NCBI GenBank assembly: GCA_018715775.1
Contig: DVKZ01000101.1
Location: 1-34,709, forward strand
Direction: 5' to 3'
DNA: 34,709 nucleotides
DNA from: Candidatus Fimousia stercorigallinarum
GTDB lineage: Bacteria > Bacillota > Clostridia > Lachnospirales > Lachnospiraceae
The notes under the pieces are model-generated. The model ran no database searches, was not told where the DNA came from, and saw nothing but the letters and a program-made list of their open reading frames with translations. The position numbers and the translations under genes were made by a program. This document shows positions 1-8,789 of this stretch, piece after piece. Each line of letters starts with the position of its first letter. Position 1 is the stretch's first letter.

Positions 1-3000
1 TTCTGCTGTAGCTGTCTTGTTATCATCTGCCCATGTAAATACAGGCTCGCCATAGTCATGACCAAGTGCATCTGATGTTTTTACCGTCTTTGTATCTGTA
101 ACTGCATCACCATCTTCTGGTGTAAATGTTGCAGTATAAACGATCTTGCCTTCGTCTTCACATGTTGCTTCTGTTTCTTCCTGGGTAACGGTTGCTTCCT
201 GACCTGTCAGTTCTTTACCACATGCCGGACATTTCAGATCTACGGTTGCAGATGAGTTGTCCTCTGCCCATGTAAAGGTTGCATCATAAGCATGTTTGCC
301 GCCTTCCTGATTTACAACTGTTGTAGCTTCTACCGCTTTACCGTCATCTGTCTTACCAGTTGCTGTATATGTGATCGTTAAACCTTTATCACATGTTCCG
401 GATGTTGTTTTTGTTACATCTGTTAATGTAACAGTCTGGCCGCTTAATGTTAAATCATCAGCGTTAAGCAGGCAGTCAAGTTTCTTGTCAATACATGTAT
501 TACAAGTCAGATCAGCATCTGTGATCGTTGCAGAGCTGTAATCTTCCGCCCATTCAACTTTACTTTCATCTGCTGCTGTATAAACATGACCTGCTTTTTC
601 TTTTGCCATTTCATAGGTATCTTTGCTTGCATCCCAGTCTTCGTCTGTTCCGTCGTCATCTGGTTCTACTGCATATCCACAAGATGTACATACATAACAG
701 TCATTGGTATTCCAGTTACCATCACTGTCTTTTGTATAATATGTTTCATCGAAGTGAACGTAATGATGATCTTCTGCAGTACCTTCTATGTATTCACGCG
801 TTCCTGCTTCGGTCACTCCACAGTCTTTACAACGGTTTTCTGTATATGCATCACGTCCGCATGCTGCATCTACTGTAACCTTTTCATAATCATGACTTCC
901 TGAAATCGTGCTTTCAGCAATGGTATCCGTAAATACTGCTGTCCACATAAATTCATCATTATCATTCTTTTCGCGTTTATAACCCATCTGCTCTAACATA
1001 TCATCCGGCATATCAATGCCCTGGCTGCTGATATATGAATTATAGTTCGGGTTATAGTTGCTTTCCTGGAATTCATATCCCGTGCTTGAAGAATCTTCAA
1101 TATCGGATTTACCGGAAATATATGCATAATTTGTTGCAATGTCAATGTAGAAATTGCCATCTGGTTTTAATGTTAATCCTGCGATTGGTGCATTTTCTAC
1201 TGCTAAAGTAGAATCGCTTGCAGAATCAACCACTTTAAATGCCATGCCACCAAAGGCGATCGTCTTATCACGTTCCGCATATACATCATTGTATTCTTTT
1301 ACGAGAACAACGTCACCTGTCTCTGTGTTATAAGAGAAGATCGCATTTGCAAGGTTGAAATAAATCATACCATCTTTATAACCCATTGTCAGAGTGATCG
1401 ATGGATAAATAGATTTCTGATCTAAATACTGTGCATAGTATGATGTCAGTTCTTCATTTTCTTCCATTGCCTGTGTTTCCGGATTATAAACACGTGCTAC
1501 ACTTGTATCGTCATCATCGTTTTCTTTATAGTTGAATTCGATCAATGCTTCATAATCCGCATCGCCATCTCCTGTATCTGTATCGGTCATGGCATGTTTT
1601 ACGATTTTGAATTTTGCATTTTCAGATTCTTCCTGGATATCGCTGGCATTTCCAGAATTATTGTTGTAATCTTCTAATAATGAGATCAAATCGGTAGAAT
1701 CATATACATAGTAAGCATTTGTTCCATCGAAGTATGTATTACTCTTAATACGGGATACCCATGCATCTTCGTAATCTTTATTATCAGCGGCATCTTCATA
1801 TAAGCCAATGATCGCACTGAAATTTCCATCGTATAATTCACGTGCAGTATCATCACTGAATAAGAAATACATATGATTCATGCTGCCGTTTACTTCGACA
1901 CGGTCACGGGACATAACTTCTGTATAAACATCAATGTAACATGGGTCTGCATAGTACCATTTACCATCCACTCGTACTGCATTCCAGAAATGATCAGAGT
2001 TGAAGTTGTCCTGTGTTTCCCCATACATCGTTACACTTGCATCGTAGGAAATACGTACCATATCAACGGTATATCCTTTATCAATATCGATTTTACCGTC
2101 TGTATAATATAATTCATCTGTTGTTTTCCAGTCAGATGCATCTGCATAATTACCTGTTTTTGTAAAGTAATCTGCATCCAGACACTGAACAAGGTAGGTA
2201 TATGCTTTGGAATAACCCATACATACAGAAGATCCTAAAGCAAGCGCACCGATCTGAGTACCCTGCCAATATCCGATGATACCATCGGTTAATCCTGTTG
2301 CTGCCTGCTGAGTATAAACCTCAATCGCCTGATTAGGAGTCATGTTGCCGAGATCCGGGATCTCTGTATCCATGATCACAGTATATGCCTGTTCAACCGC
2401 TGCCTGTCCATCTTCAGACGCGAGATATCCATTTACCTGTTCCTCCATCTGTGCGGCAACCTCTTCCCCTCCCAGATGCTCTACAACATATGCGCGGGGA
2501 TCCGCCGCAATCGCATCGGCATTATCGGTCATATACTGTTCCGCATAAGCGTTGACTTCTTCCTCTGTTGCATCAGGATTCTCTGCCTGATACTGCTGTG
2601 CTACAGCGCTTTTGATCGCATTCTGCCATATGGTAAGTCCCACCTGCTGTTCCGCCACTGCACGGAACTGGCTCTGGAACTGTGGCTCGATCCGCGGTTT
2701 ATAAACACCATAGATGGTCTGATAGATTTCATCATAATGTTCATTCTCAACCGGTTCTTCTGCTTCCATGCTTGCTGTTCCGGAAGAATTCATGATATAT
2801 GCCATATCAAATGTATTCTGCTGTCCCAGCCAGTCATTCAAAACGAGCAGCTGCTGAACTTTGGACTTCGCACCGGAATCTTCTACAGCTTTTAATGCCG
2901 CATCACGCTGTGATTCCACTTTGTCACCATAATACTCAACGCCGAACTGATCACCGTATAAGAAGTTTAAGATCATTCCGTTTAAGTCATCATAAGAATA

Positions 3001-3618
3001 ATTGCCGTTGCGGACGTCGTCAACCGATACGCCTGCTAAAACAAGCATCTCTCCGAGAATGCCGAGACCGTCTTCATTATCATCATTAAATGATAAATAG
3101 AACGGTGCCTGAGCACCAAGAACATCGGCATGTGCAGTTCTGTAATCTAAATACTGCTGATACAGTTTTAATACCTCCTGTTTCTGCTCGTCTGTTAATC
3201 CGACCTTCTCCCCTTCTGTATCCGTAACTTCCTGTGTCTCTAAGTCCTGAGCAACAGCCTGCATTTCCGGATCAGACATATCAAGGTCGTTTTCATCCAT
3301 GCCTTTTGTTTCTGCTTTTGCAAGAGCTACATTGGATTCAAGATTCTTTGTGTCAATATCGACATCAATTTCTGTGCTGTCGCTCTTAGATTCAGACTTT
3401 TCGTCTGATGAAGATTTTTTCGCTTTTGCCTCAGCCTGATCGGAATCATCCGCTTCTTTTGCTGCTTTATCCGCATCGCCCGTTACTTCTTCTGCAACTT
3501 TTTCTGCATCTTTTACAATGTCAGCTACATTTGTTGCTGATGTGTTGAAGGTAAGTGACGTTACGGTCATTACAAACGCAAGCAGCATAGCCAAAAGCCG
3601 TTTTGATTGTTTTCCCAT
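1..3618 (-). CDS. Large secreted transglutaminase-like surface protein (C-terminus cut by window edge)
   Basis: The frame is open from an ATG at 3618 to base 1 with no stop, giving at least 1206 residues; it is missing from the ORF track because it leaves the window. GGGAGA precedes the start. Residues 1 to about 28 are a signal peptide (MGKQSKRLLAMLLAFVMTVT). A Lys/Asp/Glu-rich low-complexity stretch follows to about residue 120. The middle carries a transglutaminase-like core: Cys466 in SSVCMGYSKAY, His543 in HFWNAV and Asp558 in WYYADPCY, the usual Cys-His-Asp order and spacing. From about residue 870 the protein has repeated blocks of the type HxYxxxFTWAxDxSSAT with CxxC pairs (CKDC, CTSC, CNTC, CPAC). 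Such repeats occur in large Firmicute surface proteins. Role inferred: cell-surface or secreted enzyme (protease, peptidase or cross-linker); substrate unknown. A cell-wall anchor, if any, lies outside the window. Confidence 0.88.
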   Translation of the reverse strand, partial: MGKQSKRLLAMLLAFVMTVTSLTFNTSATNVADIVKDAEKVAEEVTGDADKAAKEADDSDQAEAKAKKSSSDEKSESKSDSTEIDVDIDTKNLESNVALAKAETKGMDENDLDMSDPEMQAVAQDLETQEVTDTEGEKVGLTDEQKQEVLKLYQQYLDYRTAHADVLGAQAPFYLSFNDDNEDGLGILGEMLVLAGVSVDDVRNGNYSYDDLNGMILNFLYGDQFGVEYYGDKVESQRDAALKAVEDSGAKSKVQQLLVLNDWLGQQNTFDMAYIMNSSGTASMEAEEPVENEHYDEIYQTIYGVYKPRIEPQFQSQFRAVAEQQVGLTIWQNAIKSAVAQQYQAENPDATEEEVNAYAEQYMTDNADAIAADPRAYVVEHLGGEEVAAQMEEQVNGYLASEDGQAAVEQAYTVIMDTEIPDLGNMTPNQAIEVYTQQAATGLTDGIIGYWQGTQIGALALGSSVCMGYSKAYTYLVQCLDADYFTKTGNYADASDWKTTDELYYTDGKIDIDKGYTVDMVRISYDASVTMYGETQDNFNSDHFWNAVRVDGKWYYADPCYIDVYTEVMSRDRVEVNGSMNHMYFLFSDDTARELYDGNFSAIIGLYEDAADNKDYEDAWVSRIKSNTYFDGTNAYYVYDSTDLISLLEDYNNNSGNASDIQEESENAKFKIVKHAMTDTDTGDGDADYEALIEFNYKENDDDDTSVARVYNPETQAMEENEELTSYYAQYLDQKSIYPSITLTMGYKDGMIYFNLANAIFSYNTETGDVVLVKEYNDVYAERDKTIAFGGMAFKVVDSASDSTLAVENAPIAGLTLKPDGNFYIDIATNYAYISGKSDIEDSSSTGYEFQESNYNPNYNSYISSQGIDMPDDMLEQMGYKREKNDNDEFMWTAVFTDTIAESTISGSHDYEKVTVDAACGRDAYTENRCKDCGVTEAGTREYIEGTAEDHHYVHFDETYYTKDSDGNWNTNDCYVCTSCGYAVEPDDDGTDEDWDASKDTYEMAKEKAGHVYTAADESKVEWAEDYSSATITDADLTCNTCIDKKLDCLLNADDLTLSGQTVTLTDVTKTTSGTCDKGLTITYTATGKTDDGKAVEATTVVNQEGGKHAYDATFTWAEDNSSATVDLKCPACGKELTGQEATVTQEETEATCEDEGKIVYTATFTPEDGDAVTDTKTVKTSDALGHDYGEPVFTWADDNKTATAE

Positions 3619-3716
3619 CTTTCTCCCTTCTTCCTGCACTTTCCTAATGGTTTCATTCATAACAGCCAGAATTATGTTCAGCCAGCAATAATAATCCGGT
3701 GTTATGAGATAATATA

Positions 3717-3780
3717 GATAAAATGTGTTCTTCCGTTCATCATTTATTCAATAAAATTTAACAAAAAAAACACATTTATC
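3717..3780 (-). other. Inverted repeat at the 5' end of the surface protein leader
   Basis: The arms GATAAATGTGTT and AACACATTTTATC pair over 12 bp with one bulge across a roughly 40-base loop that starts with a U8 run. The repeat begins only a few bases after the predicted transcription start, so the mRNA would have a structured 5' end. I do not recognise a riboswitch class in it. The rest of the gene-free stretch 3619-3929 holds the promoter and the etfA terminator. Confidence 0.45.
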
Positions 3781-3790
3781 ATACAGAATA

Positions 3791-3819
3791 AGTATAGACG
3801 AACTGCCAATGTTTGTCAA
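3791..3819 (-). promoter_or_regulatory. Sigma-A promoter of the surface protein gene
   Basis: On the minus strand TTGACA and TATACT are separated by exactly 17 bases, near consensus. It predicts a start near 3784 and an untranslated leader of about 165 nt. Confidence 0.75.
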
Positions 3820-3866
3820 TCTTTCAATTGTATATTTTCACTGAATTTACATCGCATTTACATACG

Positions 3867-3898
3867 AAAAGAGACACCTTTTTTCAGGTGTCTCTTTT
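3867..3898 (-). terminator. Terminator after the butyrate operon
   Basis: A perfect 13-bp stem, AAAAGAGACACCT with its complement, encloses a 6-base loop and sits about 30 bp after the etfA stop. T runs flank both sides, so it may work in both directions. Confidence 0.85.
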
Positions 3899-3929
3899 TA
3901 AGATTATGGCAATATTACTTTATTACAAA

Positions 3930-4961
3930 TTATGCTAATTCAGCTTTTAATGCTTCTGTTAAAGCAGGAACGATCTTATTCAGATCACCAACAATACCGT
4001 AATCAGCGATATCAAAGATTGGAGCTGTTTCGTCTTTGTTGATCGCGATAATAATGTCAGATTCTTCCATACCAGCTGCATGCTGGATAGCTCCGGAAAT
4101 ACCGATTGCAAAATATACATTTGGACGAACGGTTTTACCTGTCTGACCTACCTGTAAATCTTTTGGTAACCATCCATTATCAACAACTGCACGAGAGCAG
4201 GATACCACTCCGCCGATCACATCTGCCAGATCCTGTAAGATCTTAAAGTTTTCAGCAGATCCAACTCCACGTCCACCGGATACTAAAATGTTAGCGTCCA
4301 TGATATCAACAACATCCGTTACTTCTTTTACAATATCAAGAATTTCTACATATTTATTGTTTGGAGTAAATCCTGGATTGTAATTGATGATTTCAGCCTT
4401 TGCACCTTCCACTTTTTCCTGTGCCTGCATAACACCAGGACGAACAGTAGCCATCTGTGGACGATGGTTTGGACAAGCGATCGTAGCGATCGTATTTCCA
4501 CCGAACGCAGGACGAGTCATTAATAACTGTCCCTGACGAGGTTCTTTGTCTCCACGGGCTTTGAATTCACCGATTTCAAGTACAGTACAGTCAGCTGTTA
4601 AACCTGTTGCAACACGAGCAGATACACGTGGAGCAAGGTCACGTCCGATTGCTGTCGCACCAACTAACATAATGTCAGGTTTGTATTCGTTGATAACAGA
4701 AGCTAATGCATGTGCATATGGTTCTGTTCTGTATTCTTTTAATTCAGGATCATCAACGATGATAACTTTATCTGCACCATAAGCTGCTAATTCGTCAGCT
4801 AAAGAAGCCACTTCGTATCCGACTAATACTGCAGTTACTTCTGTATTTAAATCTTTTGCTAATTCATTTGCTTTTCCAAGTAATTCGAAAGCAATGCCGC
4901 TTAATTCGTTATCTACCTGCTGAGCAAATACGTATACGCCTTTATATTGTTCTAATCCCAT
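3930..4961 (-). CDS. etfA: Electron transfer flavoprotein, alpha subunit
   Basis: EtfA pairs with EtfB to carry electrons to and from butyryl-CoA dehydrogenase; in clostridia the Bcd-Etf complex bifurcates NADH electrons to crotonyl-CoA and ferredoxin. The C-terminal FAD domain is clear: SGGRGVGS, then SRAVVDNGWLPKDLQVGQTG and YFAIGISGAIQHAAGMEES, the usual FAD-binding segments. Length is about 343 residues, in the normal short range with no extra ferredoxin domain. The track starts at a GTG (4973). I prefer the ATG at 4961 (MGLEQYKG) because AGGAAAG lies directly against the GTG but at a workable distance from the ATG. The gene follows etfB by under 20 bases and is the last of the operon. 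Confidence 0.95.
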   Translation of the reverse strand: MGLEQYKGVYVFAQQVDNELSGIAFELLGKANELAKDLNTEVTAVLVGYEVASLADELAAYGADKVIIVDDPELKEYRTEPYAHALASVINEYKPDIMLVGATAIGRDLAPRVSARVATGLTADCTVLEIGEFKARGDKEPRQGQLLMTRPAFGGNTIATIACPNHRPQMATVRPGVMQAQEKVEGAKAEIINYNPGFTPNNKYVEILDIVKEVTDVVDIMDANILVSGGRGVGSAENFKILQDLADVIGGVVSCSRAVVDNGWLPKDLQVGQTGKTVRPNVYFAIGISGAIQHAAGMEESDIIIAINKDETAPIFDIADYGIVGDLNKIVPALTEALKAELA

Positions 4962-4977
4962 TTTATTCACCACTTTC

Positions 4978-5763
4978 CTAGATTACGTGTTTTTCTTTCA
5001 ATTTAGCCATGATGTAGTCAACAGATTCTGCCGGATCAAGATTAACAACTTCACCAGCACCTTTACGTACTTTATCAGAAGCTTTTGCAATCTGTGTTGG
5101 AGATCCAGCTAAACCGATGTTCGCATCATCAACACCAATAAGGTCTTTTCTATTCAATACTGTGATTTCTGCATCATAAGCATCGAAAATTCCACCTGGA
5201 GTCATATAACGTGGTTCATTTAATTCTGATAACGCTGTGATAACACATGGCATCTGAGCTTTTACCATATGATATCTGTCATCATACTGACGTTTAACGA
5301 TTACGCTGTCGCCTTCGATCTTGATATCTTCAGCATAAGAAATAACCGGTAAATCTAAGTGTTCAGAAATCTGCGGTCCTACCTGAGCAGTATCACCGTC
5401 GATAGCCTGACGTCCTGTAATGATCAGATCATAATCTTCGATCGTTCTGATCGCACCGGCGATGGTTGTTGATGTAGCCCATGTATCAGCTCCACCTAAT
5501 ACTCTGTCTGTTACAAGGATTCCCTTGTCAGCACCCATAGCCATAGCCTCACGAAGAACTTCTTCTGCTTTTGGAAGACCCATAGTGATAACGATAACTT
5601 CAGCACCCATTTCATCTTTGATTCTTAATGCTGCTTCTAATCCTGCTTTGTCATCAGGATTCATGATTGTGAGCATAGCTGCTCTATCTAATGTACCATC
5701 CGGCTTAAATTTTACTCCGCCTTTTGTATCAGGTACCTGTTTTACACATACAACGATTTTCAT
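4978..5763 (-). CDS. etfB: Electron transfer flavoprotein, beta subunit
   Basis: At 261 residues the size is normal for EtfB. It starts MKIVVCVKQVPDT and contains DLIITGRQAIDGDTAQVGPQ, the family signature around the nucleotide site that binds the second (bifurcating) FAD in clostridial Etf. It has AAGGAGG before the ATG and lies 14 bases after bcd, so it is co-transcribed and probably coupled to it. It forms the Etf heterodimer with the next gene and works with Bcd in the cytoplasm. Confidence 0.95.
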   Translation of the reverse strand: MKIVVCVKQVPDTKGGVKFKPDGTLDRAAMLTIMNPDDKAGLEAALRIKDEMGAEVIVITMGLPKAEEVLREAMAMGADKGILVTDRVLGGADTWATSTTIAGAIRTIEDYDLIITGRQAIDGDTAQVGPQISEHLDLPVISYAEDIKIEGDSVIVKRQYDDRYHMVKAQMPCVITALSELNEPRYMTPGGIFDAYDAEITVLNRKDLIGVDDANIGLAGSPTQIAKASDKVRKGAGEVVNLDPAESVDYIMAKLKEKHVI

Positions 5764-5777
5764 TAGAAAGTACCTCC

Positions 5778-6929
5778 TTATTTAATCACATTACCAGAAA
5801 TTACCATACGCTGTACTTCAGAAGTACCTTCGTAGATTTCAGTAATCTTAGCATCACGCATCATACGTTCCACATCGTATTCACGAATGTATCCGTATCC
5901 ACCATGTAACTGTACACATTTTGTTGTTACTTCCATAGCAACTTCTGCAGCATATAATTTAGCCATTGCAGCTTCTACGGAGTAAACTTTCTGTGTAGCT
6001 TTTGCCATTGCAGCTTTGTATACTAATAATTTAGCAGCTTCTACTTTTGTAGCCATGTCTGCAATCTGGAACTGTGTATTCTGGAACTTGGAAATAGCAC
6101 GTCCAAACTGTTTTCTTTCCTGAACGTAAGCGATTGTCTTTTCTAATGCGCCTTCTGCCAAACCAAGAGCCTGAGAAGCGATACCAATACGACCACCGTC
6201 TAATGTATGCATAGCAATTCCAAAACCTTTACCCTGCGGTCCTAATAAGTTTTCTTTTGGAATACGGCAATCTTCGAAAATCAATTCATATGTAGCAGAT
6301 CCGCGGATACCCATTTTCTTTTCTTTTGTTCCGAAAGAAAAGCCCGGTGTTCCTTTTTCTACGATAAAGGAAGAGATTTCTTTCATTTTACGTCCGCGTT
6401 TTTCAACAACACCGGTAACAGCGATAATAATATAGACATCAGCATAGCTTCCGTTTGTGATGAAACATTTGGATCCGTTTAATACCCATTCGTCACCGTC
6501 TAAAACAGCTTTTGTCTGCTGTCCCTGAGCGTCTGTACCTGCACCTGGTTCTGTTAAACCGAAAGCACCGAGTTTTTTACCGGAAGCGAGATCCGGGATA
6601 TATTTTTGTTTCTGTTCTTCTGTACCGTATGTAAGGATCGGATCGATACAAAGAGAAGTATGCGCAGATACAACTACGGATGTTGTTCCGCATACTTTTG
6701 CTAATTCTTCAACACACATAGCATATGTTAAAGGATCGCAGCCCTGTCCGCCATATTCTTTTGGTACAGGAATTCCCATGAAGCCTGCTTTTGCCATTTT
6801 TTTCACTGTTTCAGCAGGGAACTGTTCTAATTCATCTGTTTCCTGAGCAACTGGAGCTACTTCATTTTCAGCAAATTCTTTGAATAAAGATCTTGCCATT
6901 TCATGTTTCTTGCTTAATGTGAAATCCAT
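5778..6929 (-). CDS. bcd: Butyryl-CoA dehydrogenase
   Basis: This is an acyl-CoA dehydrogenase that reduces crotonyl-CoA to butyryl-CoA using FAD and the Etf partner encoded next to it. It has 383 residues, typical for the family. Visible motifs are FGLTEPGAGTDAQGQ (FAD/substrate loop), ITNGSYADVYII, QLHGGYGYIREYDVERMMRD and IYEGTSEVQR, in which Glu367 is at the position of the catalytic base of short-chain acyl-CoA dehydrogenases. AAGGAGGAATAACACA precedes the ATG. It sits fourth in thl-crt-hbd-bcd-etfB-etfA. The context makes butyryl-CoA, rather than a longer acyl-CoA, the likely product. Confidence 0.95.
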   Translation of the reverse strand: MDFTLSKKHEMARSLFKEFAENEVAPVAQETDELEQFPAETVKKMAKAGFMGIPVPKEYGGQGCDPLTYAMCVEELAKVCGTTSVVVSAHTSLCIDPILTYGTEEQKQKYIPDLASGKKLGAFGLTEPGAGTDAQGQQTKAVLDGDEWVLNGSKCFITNGSYADVYIIIAVTGVVEKRGRKMKEISSFIVEKGTPGFSFGTKEKKMGIRGSATYELIFEDCRIPKENLLGPQGKGFGIAMHTLDGGRIGIASQALGLAEGALEKTIAYVQERKQFGRAISKFQNTQFQIADMATKVEAAKLLVYKAAMAKATQKVYSVEAAMAKLYAAEVAMEVTTKCVQLHGGYGYIREYDVERMMRDAKITEIYEGTSEVQRMVISGNVIK

Positions 6930-6976
6930 TGTGTTATTCCTCCTTAATTATGAATCATTCACCTTTCAGGCCGCTG

Positions 6977-7849
6977 TTACTGAGCATCTACAGCAGTCTT
7001 TGTGCGGTCAGCATTATAGATGTAGAAACCTTTACCGGATTTGCATCCTAAGTTGCCACCACGAACCATTTTACGGATCAATGGACAAGCGCGGTATTTG
7101 CTGTCGCCTGTTTCTGCATAAAGAACATCCATAATAGCAAGACAGATATCAAGGCCAATGTAATCACCTAATTCTAACGGTCCCATTGGGTGGTTTGCAC
7201 CGAGTTTCATAGCAGTATCAATACCTACAATATCAGAAACACCTTCCATCTTAATGAAAGCAGCTTCGTTGATCATTGGGATCAGGATACGGTTTACTAC
7301 AAATCCGGCAGCTTCATTTACCTGTACAGGAGTTTTGCCGATTGCTTTAGAAATTTCGTTAATCGCATCAACTGTTTCCTGTGGAGTATTAACACCAGCG
7401 ATTACTTCGATTAATTTCATACGGTCTGCAGGATTGAAGAAGTGCATTCCGATAACAGGACGTTTTACCCCTTTACCGATTTCTGTGATTGATAAAGAAG
7501 ATGTATTAGAAGCAAAAATGCATTCTGGTTTGCAGATTTCATCTAATGCCTGGAATGTATCCTGTTTTACCTGCATATCTTCAAATGCTGCTTCTACGAT
7601 CAGATCGCAGTCTGCACATAAATCTTCTTTTAAACCAGGTGTGATAGCTGCTAAAATAGCATCTACTTTTTCCTGAGATAATTTACCTTTCTGAACTAAG
7701 CGTGCATAACCTTTTTCGATTTTTGCTTTTCCGCCTTCAGCCCATTCCTGTTTGATATCACATAATGCAACTGTATAACCTTCAACTTGAGCAAATGCTT
7801 TTGCAATACCCTGGCCCATTGTACCTGCGCCGATAACTCCAACTTTCAT
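6977..7849 (-). CDS. hbd: 3-hydroxybutyryl-CoA dehydrogenase
   Basis: It reduces acetoacetyl-CoA to 3-hydroxybutyryl-CoA with NAD(P)H. The N-terminus carries the Rossmann motif VGVIGAGTMGQGIAKAF. The mid region has SNTSSLSITEI and GMHFFNPADRMKLIEVI, which includes the catalytic His, and the C-terminal helical domain has HPMGPLELGDYIGLD. At 290 residues it is slightly longer than the usual 280, from a short C-terminal tail. CAGGAGGAAAAGAC precedes the ATG. The 91-bp gap to crt holds a strong hairpin, the largest gap inside this operon. Confidence 0.95.
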   Translation of the reverse strand: MKVGVIGAGTMGQGIAKAFAQVEGYTVALCDIKQEWAEGGKAKIEKGYARLVQKGKLSQEKVDAILAAITPGLKEDLCADCDLIVEAAFEDMQVKQDTFQALDEICKPECIFASNTSSLSITEIGKGVKRPVIGMHFFNPADRMKLIEVIAGVNTPQETVDAINEISKAIGKTPVQVNEAAGFVVNRILIPMINEAAFIKMEGVSDIVGIDTAMKLGANHPMGPLELGDYIGLDICLAIMDVLYAETGDSKYRACPLIRKMVRGGNLGCKSGKGFYIYNADRTKTAVDAQ

Positions 7850-7884
7850 GTCTTTTCCTCCTGAAAATATTATATACTTTTACA

Positions 7885-7923
7885 CCGGAAAGACTTCATC
7901 CAGACTCAGATGAAGCCATCCGG
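7885..7923 (-). other. Intercistronic hairpin between crt and hbd
   Basis: An inner stem CTTCATC/GATGAAG with an 8-base loop is extended by an outer CCGGA/TCCGG pair. There is no T run, so it is not a normal terminator. It could protect or process the mRNA and tune the ratio of Thl-Crt to Hbd-Bcd-Etf. Confidence 0.6.
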
Positions 7924-7940
7924 ATCACATCATAGTTTTC

Positions 7941-8732
7941 TTATTTGTTCTGGAATGGAACAACTTTTAATTTTTTCGATTTATCTTTCTCTAAGAAATT
8001 ACCCATTCCTGCTCTCTGATCTTCTGTTTCGAAACAGTCGCCAAATAATTTTTCTTCGATCACGATCGCTTCATCCATAGAAACGTCTAAACCATCGTTG
8101 ATCGCTTTCTTACAATTGCGTACTGCAATCGGAGCATTCTGTGCAATTCTTGCAGCTAATTTCTTAGCTTTCGGCATTAATTCTTCCTGTGTATAAACAG
8201 CATTTACAAGTCCGATTCTGTAAGCTTCGTCTGCTTTGATGTTAAATGCTGTATAGATCATTTCTTTTGCTTTTCCTACACCGACGATACGCGCAAGTCT
8301 CTGTGTACCACCGAATCCAGGTGTAATGCCGAGACCTACTTCCGGCTGTCCAAATACTGCATTATCAGAGCAGATTCTGATATCACAGCTCATAGAAATC
8401 TCACAGCCGCCGCCTAATGCAAATCCGTTAACTGCTGCGATCACTGGAATCGGAAGAGTTTCAATCTTACGGAACACGTCATTACCGATCTTTCCGAAAG
8501 CTTCGCCTTCTGCTTTTGTCAACGTACTCATCTCTCCGATATCTGCACCGGCTACGAAAGATTTTTCGCCGGCACCAGTTAAGATCAGTGCTCTTGTCGC
8601 ATCTAAATCAACAGCATCGATCACTGCCTCTAAATCTTTTAATACTTCGCTGTTTAAAGCATTTAATGCTTTTGGACGGTTAATGGTGATGATTCCTACA
8701 TAACCTTCCTGTTCATAATCAACAAATCCCAT
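7941..8732 (-). CDS. crt: 3-hydroxybutyryl-CoA dehydratase (crotonase)
   Basis: It dehydrates 3-hydroxybutyryl-CoA to crotonyl-CoA. Crotonase signatures are NRPKALNALN near the N-terminus, AGADIGEM (oxyanion hole strand), NGFALGGGCEISMSCDIRIC and FGQPEVGLGITPGFGGTQRL, which carry the two catalytic glutamates. The track start at 8759 adds nine residues. The ATG at 8732 (MGFVDYEQ) is better, because GGAAAGGAGA lies at proper spacing in front of it and the resulting 263 residues match the family. A small hairpin with a GAAA loop (AACGT/ACGTT) sits between thl and this start. Confidence 0.95.
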   Translation of the reverse strand: MGFVDYEQEGYVGIITINRPKALNALNSEVLKDLEAVIDAVDLDATRALILTGAGEKSFVAGADIGEMSTLTKAEGEAFGKIGNDVFRKIETLPIPVIAAVNGFALGGGCEISMSCDIRICSDNAVFGQPEVGLGITPGFGGTQRLARIVGVGKAKEMIYTAFNIKADEAYRIGLVNAVYTQEELMPKAKKLAARIAQNAPIAVRNCKKAINDGLDVSMDEAIVIEEKLFGDCFETEDQRAGMGNFLEKDKSKKLKVVPFQNK

Positions 8733-8789
8733 GGGTAGATTCTCCTTTCCGATATTCAAACGTTTTCACGTTCTCATCACGATGGCGGA

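Noticed and set aside
528-3089. Plus-strand ORFs inside 528-3089
   Set aside because: They are antisense shadows of the large minus-strand surface protein, with odd composition and no start signals.
3867-3898. Terminator only for a plus-strand transcript
   Set aside because: The plus strand has the longer T run, but no plus-strand gene ends here; the hairpin lies just past the etfA stop on the minus strand.
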